The notes under the pieces: generated by a model | The model's input: only the letters and a program-made list of their open reading frames with translations | Told to the model about the DNA's origin: nothing | The model's database searches: none | In this document: piece by piece, positions 57,901-64,000 of the stretch | How the letters are laid out: the number at the start of each line of letters is the position of its first letter | Position numbering within the stretch: the first letter of the stretch is position 1 | Position numbers and translations under genes: made by a program | From: Celoporthe dispersa | Taxonomy: Eukaryota; Ascomycota; Sordariomycetes; Diaporthales; Cryphonectriaceae | Direction: 5' to 3' | Assembly (NCBI GenBank): GCA_016584495.1 | Contig: WAID01000008.1 | Span: 434,001-498,000, forward strand | Length of the DNA stretch: 64,000 bases

Positions 57901-60900
57901 TAGAAAAGGCCTACTACGGCAGAGGTCTCGGGTCGGCACCACGGCAATATCCCGACTTCTCAGTAGCCCAACGACGGGCGGTGGAAAAGGGAGAGCTGCA
58001 TGACGAGCTGAGGTACTGGCAGGGCGTCTTTCCACCTGGAGAACAGCCACCAGTCCTACCGCTTCTGCCTATGGCTCGCTCTACCTCCAGAGTGCCAATG
58101 ACAGACTATCAAGTTCACCAGGTCCACACACGCCTTGAGCCGACCCTGGTTGCGAAGATCAGGTCTGTCTCCAAGACACAACAGTCCCGGCCGTTCCACT
58201 TCTTCCTGGCAGCGTTCAAGACAATGCTCTTTTCCTTTACAGAGGCCGAGGCCCTGACGATTGGAATTGCCGATGCCAATCGCAACGAGATCGATATCTT
58301 GGGTAGCATCGGTTTCTTTCTGAACCTGCTGACCTTGCGGTTCCAGCGCCAGCCAGGCCAAAGCTTTGCGAGCGCCCTTGTGGAGGCTCGCAAGACGGCC
58401 AACGGCGCTCTCGAGAACTCACGCCTGCCATTCGATGTGCTTCTCAAGGAACTTAATGTAGCTCGGTCTTCACTGCACAGCCCCTTCTTCCAGGCCTTCT
58501 TCGACTATCGACAGGCATCTCGTGAGAAGCAGGCCTGGTGCAACTGTCAGCTCGAAGTGCAAGACGTGCATCCGGGAAGAACAGCATACGACATTTCGCT
58601 AGACGTCAAGGAGATGGCCACCGATGCCTATGTTGTCCTCCGCGTCCAGGCCGGTCTCTACGATTTGACAGCAGCAAATCTCCTACTAGAGACGTACACG
58701 CATTTCCTTGACGTCTTGTCGAGTGATACATCGCTCTCTCTGGAGAATACGCCCCTCTTTAGTGAGAACCAGCTAGCCCATGGCCTTGAAGTCGGTCGCG
58801 GTGAGTACGAATAAATCATGAAATCTTGCATATTCCACTTCTCTCTCTCTCTCAGGCTCTGGAAGGCTAACAATTTGCGAATGAATAAACCAGGCCCTGA
58901 CCTCGTCTCGGACTGGCCAGCGACTCTGCCTCATCGGATTGACCAAATCGCCCGGGAGAGTCCCGACAAGATTGCCCTTTTGGATGGTTTTGGCAGCCGT
59001 CTCACGTATACAGACATGATCAACCGGGTTGAGGCGATTGCTGAAAGGCTGTCCAAGGCAGGCGTTGGACCTAACGCTCGTGTGCTTGTCTTCCAGCGAG
59101 CGTCATCTGACTGGATATGTTCTATGCTTGGCATTATGCGCGCCGGAGGAGTCTACGTGCCGCTGGACCTTCGCAACCCAATAGCACGCCTCGCCGCGCT
59201 GGCAAAGGATTGCCAACCAACCGCCGTTCTGGTTGATGCCACTACTTTGGGCGATGCTCCCCAGCTCAACGTCGCCAACATCGTTGACTTGTCCAAGGTG
59301 CCAGCTGCCCCCTCAGCTCATCTCGCAAACTCTGCGCTGCCTGATTCACCTGCGGCGGTCCTATACACCAGTGGCTCTACAGGCACGCCCAAGGGCATTA
59401 TCCTTCGACACTCAGGCATCCGAAATGAGATGGAAGGGTACACAAAGACGTGGAAACTCGGGGCGGAGCGGGTTCTGCAACAAAGTGCCTTCACTTTTGA
59501 CTTTTCTGTGGACCAGATGTTCACAGGCCTCGTCAACGGCGGCTCCGTGTACGTTGTCCCTTATGAGAAACGTGGCGATCCGCTATCGATCACGGAGATC
59601 ATCAAAGACAACGCTATCACATATACAAAGGTCACACCCTCGGAGTACTCGCTGTGGATGCAGTATGGAGGTGACAACCTTGGACAAGCATCGAGCTGGC
59701 GTTTTGCCTTTGGTGGCGGCGAGCCCATGACCAACCAGGTCTTGAGACAGTTTGCAGACCTTGGCCTGTCTCAGCTCCATGTGCACAACTCGTACGGTCC
59801 GGCCGAGATCTCTATCGCTTCGCATAAATCAGAGATCGACTATTGCCGCCAGGCGCAGCTTGACGGTCTCGAGGAGGTCGGGTCCGCACCATGTGGCTTT
59901 TCACTGCCAAACTACGCAACCTACATCCTAGACGAGCATCTGAAGCCACTGCCTGTCGGAATGCCAGGAGAGATTGTCATCGGAGGTGCGGGTGTGTCTC
60001 TTGGCTACCTGGACAACGAGGAGCTCAGTGCTCGTCACTTTGTACCGAATCCCTTCGCACCGCCTGAGTATACTTCCAATCTCTGGACGAGGATGCACCG
60101 CACTGGAGATATCGGACATTTGCAAGAGGATGGGTCACTCGTCTTCCGCAACCGCATAACAGGCGACACACAGATCAAGATGCGAGGGCTTCGCATTGAA
60201 CTGCGCGACATTGAGGCCAACATCATCTTGGCTGCAGGAGGCGCGCTGAAAGAGGCAGTTGTGACACTGCGCGAGGGCGATCCGACGGATTACCTGGTCG
60301 CGCATGTCGTGTTTGCTCCCAAGCACGACGTCAAGGATAAGGACGCCTTCCTGGAGCACCTGCTTGGCCGTCTTTCCATGCCCCAGTACATGATTCCTGC
60401 CCTGGCGATTCCGCTGGATGCACTTCCTCTAAGCGACCACAACAAGGTCGACCGAAAGGCGATCAAGGCCATGGCTCTGCCCCAGCGCGCTGTAGTCGAC
60501 ACCCACGACGACAGCGACAGCGGAGCAGACCTCACCGAGACCATGGCTGAGCTCAGGCGCCTATGGCGGGCAGTTCTTGGGAAGAACAGCGAGAACCTCG
60601 GGCTGGCCATAGTTCCCTCGACCAGTTTCTTCTCGGTTGGTGGGAACTCCCTGCTGATTGTTCGGCTTCAGTCGAGGATCCGTCGGGCCTTCAACGTTGC
60701 TATCCCTCTTGCCGATCTGCTCAACGCCAACACACTCGGGCAGATGGCTCGTCGGATCGAGGACAGTTTCAGCGTCGACCTCATCGACTGGGACCAGGAG
60801 ACTGCCCCGCCTTCAATCTCTGGTCTTCCTGGTAATAATACTCTAAGCCTCGGCAGTTCCCGAAAGAAAGGTCCCAAGACTCTGTTGGTCACGGGCGCCA

Positions 60901-61858
60901 CAGGCTACGTGGCAAGCCACCTCTTCCCACTCTTGTCCACGAGTGCGGATGTCGCCAGGATCCCACTGCGTGGCGGTACGAGACAAGACTGCAGACCGCC
61001 CTCGAGAGCTGGTCCGCTCTGACAAGATCACTTATCACCGTGGCGATCTCTCGGCTCCACTGTTTGGGCTCACCGAGGACGAATTTCAGGTCCTGTCCAA
61101 CGAGGTGGATGAGATATTGCACCTAGGTGCCACTCGTTCGTTCTGGGATAACTACCACGTTCTCCGCGCGAGCAATGTGCACCCTACCAGAGAGCTAGTC
61201 AAGCTGGCTGCTCCACGACGCGTCCCCATCCACTTCATCTCGACCTCGGGTGTTTTGCCTGTGGACGTCGTAGCTAAGGCTGAAGGAGCAGCTGTGGGTT
61301 CTGCTTCCACTTATATGCCACCTACTGACGGCACCGACGGCTACATCGCATCCAAGTGGGCTAGTGAGCGTATCCTCGAGCGGTCTGCGGCGACCCTGGG
61401 CGTTCCAGTCTTCATCTACCGTCTCCTCCCCTCAGCGCAGGAGTCCTCAGATGACTGGAAGGCAGAGGCCCTCCAGGAGTTCTTACGCTACATCGACCTT
61501 ACGGGCACCATGCCAGAAACGACAGGCTGGGAGGGCCGTATCGACCTGCTCCCTGCTCAGCTGGCGGCCCAGTGGCTCTGTAATTCTGTCTTGTCCACGC
61601 ACTCGGAGGAGACGGGCACTCCGTCGACGCCTCAGTTCCTTCACCACAGGAGCCCTGTAGCTTTCGACGTGGAGGAGCTCAAGATATTCATGGAGGAGAA
61701 GAGAGGTGATCGTGGCCTCGAGCGGCTGCCGGTGCTGAAGTGGATGGGCCGGATTAAAGCACTTGGTTTTTTCATATGTCGTAGCCTCGCAGACGGCCAC
61801 GATCGGAAGCAGTCATGGGGGAGGAGATCCAGGGTCCAAACTCACATCGCGCAGATGA
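48916..61858 (+). CDS. Hybrid highly reducing PKS-NRPS megasynthase, with several frame breaks
   Basis: Seven exons (48916-49310, 49435-49759, 49859-50428, 50537-51275, 51457-56808, 56900-58800, 58894-61858), about 4,080 residues. Domains in order: KS (Cys in DTACSSS about 49578, EAHGTGT, VGHLEG); AT (GHSSGE about 51190); DH (HQLQGQTVFP about 52396); C-methyltransferase (EIGAGTGG about 53741); a degenerate ER region (about 54300-55800); KR (GLSGQIGQS, then LSSG and NYTAANGY); ACP (GIDSL); a Gln-rich linker; C (HHIIMDG); A (LYTSGSTGTPKG, NSYGPAE, RTGDIG); T (GGNSL); R (TGATGY, then YIASK). It should build a methylated polyketide and couple it to an amino acid. Breaks are seen at 49185-49187, 50187-50191, 54832-54836, about 56900-56935, 60962-60964 and 61767-61772. 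Read uncorrected, the last frame stops at 61884. The product is unknown. Confidence 0.92.
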
Positions 61859-61884
61859 TTGATTACACTAAATTAGTTGGATAG

Positions 61885-62493
61885 AGATTAGGATTCGAAT
61901 TTTTGGAATTTCATACATGATACTTTGCTATCCACGTCAAGCTTGATATAATATTCAGCCTTCATTATAATCATTTTTAGATTCTACATAATTAATACAC
62001 AGTAGTCCCGACATTTTCAATCTCCAAGGGGTGTTAATCCCCTCCATGATAACCTCTACGAGGAAAGAAAGATAGTGTGTTTAAGATACAGCTGTGATCC
62101 GTGTACTAGACTTATTGTGCCCAAAAGCCTTATGCCATGACAGTCTAACTTTGTGCAGCCCAATGAACCGTCGGACCACCAGACCAGGAACGAGAATTTC
62201 CGTTTGCGAATGATAACAGGCCACGTAGAAAAGTGTACCGTGTAATCAATTCCACCTTCCAAAAAAAACAATATGTCAGGCTATGATAATTTATCAAAAC
62301 ATCCAAAAGGTAGCTTATAAGAATCCATACCACTGGGTTTCTGATATGCAGTTCGTATCATTGCCCCTTAATCAACTATCTAAGAAGTAATCACCAACTC
62401 TCGTCAATCATTGGATCACATAGCCTCTTTTGACATAGTGTTAATGACAGGTCGTCAACGGATGAAAAGTAACCATAAGAAACCTTGTGATCA
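61885..62493. other. Convergent intergenic region
   Basis: AT-rich DNA between the 3' ends of the PKS-NRPS and the FAD monooxygenase. It probably holds both transcript ends. No gene seen. Confidence 0.4.
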
Positions 62494-63994
62494 TCACGCT
62501 CCGGGACCAAGTACTATCTCCCTCGCCGGCAGATCTATCATCTCGACGATGATGGGCTTCCCATCAGGACCATAGCGCTGTGCGTTGGAATGAAGATTCC
62601 TCGAGTCCCGTACCGTCTGCGCGCCCCTCTTGACCATTTCCTCGTTGTGCTCGGCAACAACCTCTCTGACAGTGCCAATGTCCTTGAATCCGGCCCCTCT
62701 CTCAAGCTCACCCAGCTTCTTGCCGAGCTTCAGCGTGTCAAGGAACGCATTATAGCCACCCTCACCTCGGAACGGCGTCGTGACATGGGCCGCATCCCCG
62801 ATCAGGATGACCCGGCCGGCCGGCAGGCTCACACCGGGGATGTTGTCGAGCTCGAGGTCGCGCCAGACGTGGGTGTGGGCCCTGATCCCCTCGGCAGAGG
62901 TCGACTCGAAGATCTCGCGCAGGTGAGGTGGCAGCTTGGCGACCGCCTTCAGTACGTGGTCCAGCTTCTCCTGCTGGGTAGCCTTCTGGAGCCAGTGGTC
63001 GGGATCCGCAACAGCAGGGTCGTCCTGGAGGGTGTTCCAGTAATAACGGCCCGAGAGGCCATCCGGGTGGACGTAGTGAAGCCCAGCAAAGGCGAGGAAG
63101 CCCAGGTCGGGACGGATAATCATGTAGCCGCTGTGGCCCAGGGCCAGTTGGCGCTTGAAGGCCTCCCCGGATAGGGTTAATTCACCTATGACTGTGGCAA
63201 TGGGGACGACTTTGAGAAGATCGCTGGCTGGGCGCCGGAGGAGTTGCTCTCGGACTTGGTTCCTCCAGGGTTAGCTAGGTTGCAAGTCGAGGTGTGCCGC
63301 GTAAAACGGACGGAGGCCCAGTAATTAACACAAGGGATGATTTACCGATACTCTGAGCACCGTCTGCGCCGATAAGGAGGTCTCCCTTCGCACTACTACC
63401 GTCCTCAAAATAGACCGTGACTCCATCATCATCATGCTCGATGCGTGTCACGCGCTTGCCCCATTGAATTGGGATATTTGTCGCCAGCCAGTTCCGGAGA
63501 CGATGGCGCTCCGCGCGAATGAAGGGCAGTCTAGGAGAGTCCTATTTCCAGAAGACGAAGTAATTCATGAAAAATCAGTATAAAGCGACCTCAAAGCAGG
63601 AAGAGGTCAACAATGATGCAAGGTAGGCAGCGTAATTACCTCAAAGCCAACTCTTTTCTCCAGAGTAACATTACCAGGCATATAAATGGCAAGTTGGGCA
63701 GGGAGGTTGAGAGGCACCAAATGGCTTGTTGAAGCTTTCAGGTCGGGCATGTCATCTGGAACAGACGACGTAAATTCATCAATGATACTATTTGGCTGGG
63801 TTAGTGTGACGATTCCTTCATGAATTGAGTAAGCAAGTAAGTTAGAAATACTGGTGAAGAGCAATTGCCCATCCTTGAAAGCGCGAGTCCTGGCTCGAAT
63901 CGCGCTCGAATATCTCGAATGAAATGCCCTGTCTTCGCAGATTCTGAGCCAGCGAAAGGCCGCCTAAGCCTGCTCCGACAATGAGAACGTGCAT
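62494..63994 (-). CDS. FAD-dependent monooxygenase (PHBH/salicylate hydroxylase-like, cluster)
   Basis: Four exons (63994-63852, 63787-63640, 63541-63346, 63254-62494) give 415 residues. The start MHVLIVGAGLGGLSLAQNLR is the FAD-binding beta-alpha-beta fold with GxGxxG, followed by an acidic strand end (EIFERD). GADGAQSI is the DG motif and RVILIGDAAHVTTPFRGEG is the GD motif that contacts the FAD ribose and the FAD/NADPH cleft. These mark class A flavoprotein hydroxylases, which hydroxylate or epoxidise with NADPH and O2. It converges on the PKS-NRPS and probably tailors its product. The first intron acceptor was chosen because it alone keeps the frame (AAATAG). The gene ends six bases from the window edge, so its promoter lies outside. 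Confidence 0.86.
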
Positions 63995-64000
63995 GTTGAC

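Noticed and set aside
1..64000. CRISPR arrays, IS elements, rRNA or tRNA genes
   Set aside because: No direct-repeat array, terminal inverted repeat pair with transposase, or RNA gene pattern was seen. The genome is fungal.

Overview
The window is nuclear DNA of a filamentous ascomycete, most likely a Sordariomycete. Short GT-AG introns, a class II hydrophobin, a fungal three-domain tRNA ligase, GC-rich coding DNA and a megasynthase cluster all point that way. I cannot name the species.

Positions 1-26.3 kb are a conserved housekeeping block: S-adenosylhomocysteine hydrolase (cut by the left edge), eIF3h, a UPF0643 protein, a mitochondrial S-adenosylmethionine carrier, a PEBP, a two-helix membrane protein, an Ish1/Msc1 stress protein, tRNA ligase, anthranilate phosphoribosyltransferase, mitoribosomal uL10m, a multi-pass membrane protein and proteasome ATPase Rpt5. 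Positions 26.3-32.7 kb are gene-poor and contain a class II hydrophobin and one doubtful cysteine-rich reading frame.

Positions 32.7-64.0 kb are a biosynthetic gene cluster: P450 A, a Gfo/Idh/MocA oxidoreductase, P450 B, a stand-alone class I terpene cyclase, a trans-acting enoyl reductase, a Zn2Cys6 regulator, a roughly 4,000-residue PKS-NRPS (KS-AT-DH-MT-psiER-KR-ACP-C-A-T-R) and an FAD monooxygenase. The likely logic is that the PKS and the trans-ER build a methylated, reduced chain, the NRPS joins an amino acid, the R domain releases the product, and the P450s, FAD enzyme and oxidoreductase tailor it. The terpene cyclase adds either a second product or a terpene part to a hybrid. No transporter or prenyl diphosphate synthase is visible, and the cluster probably continues past the right edge.

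A feature of the whole window is single-base frame breaks, mostly in homopolymer runs. They hit eIF3h and a conserved membrane protein as well as both P450s, the trans-ER and the PKS-NRPS. Essential genes are affected, so sequence error is the leading explanation, but real decay of the cluster is not excluded. Exon coordinates were derived by hand from splice signals and protein continuity.
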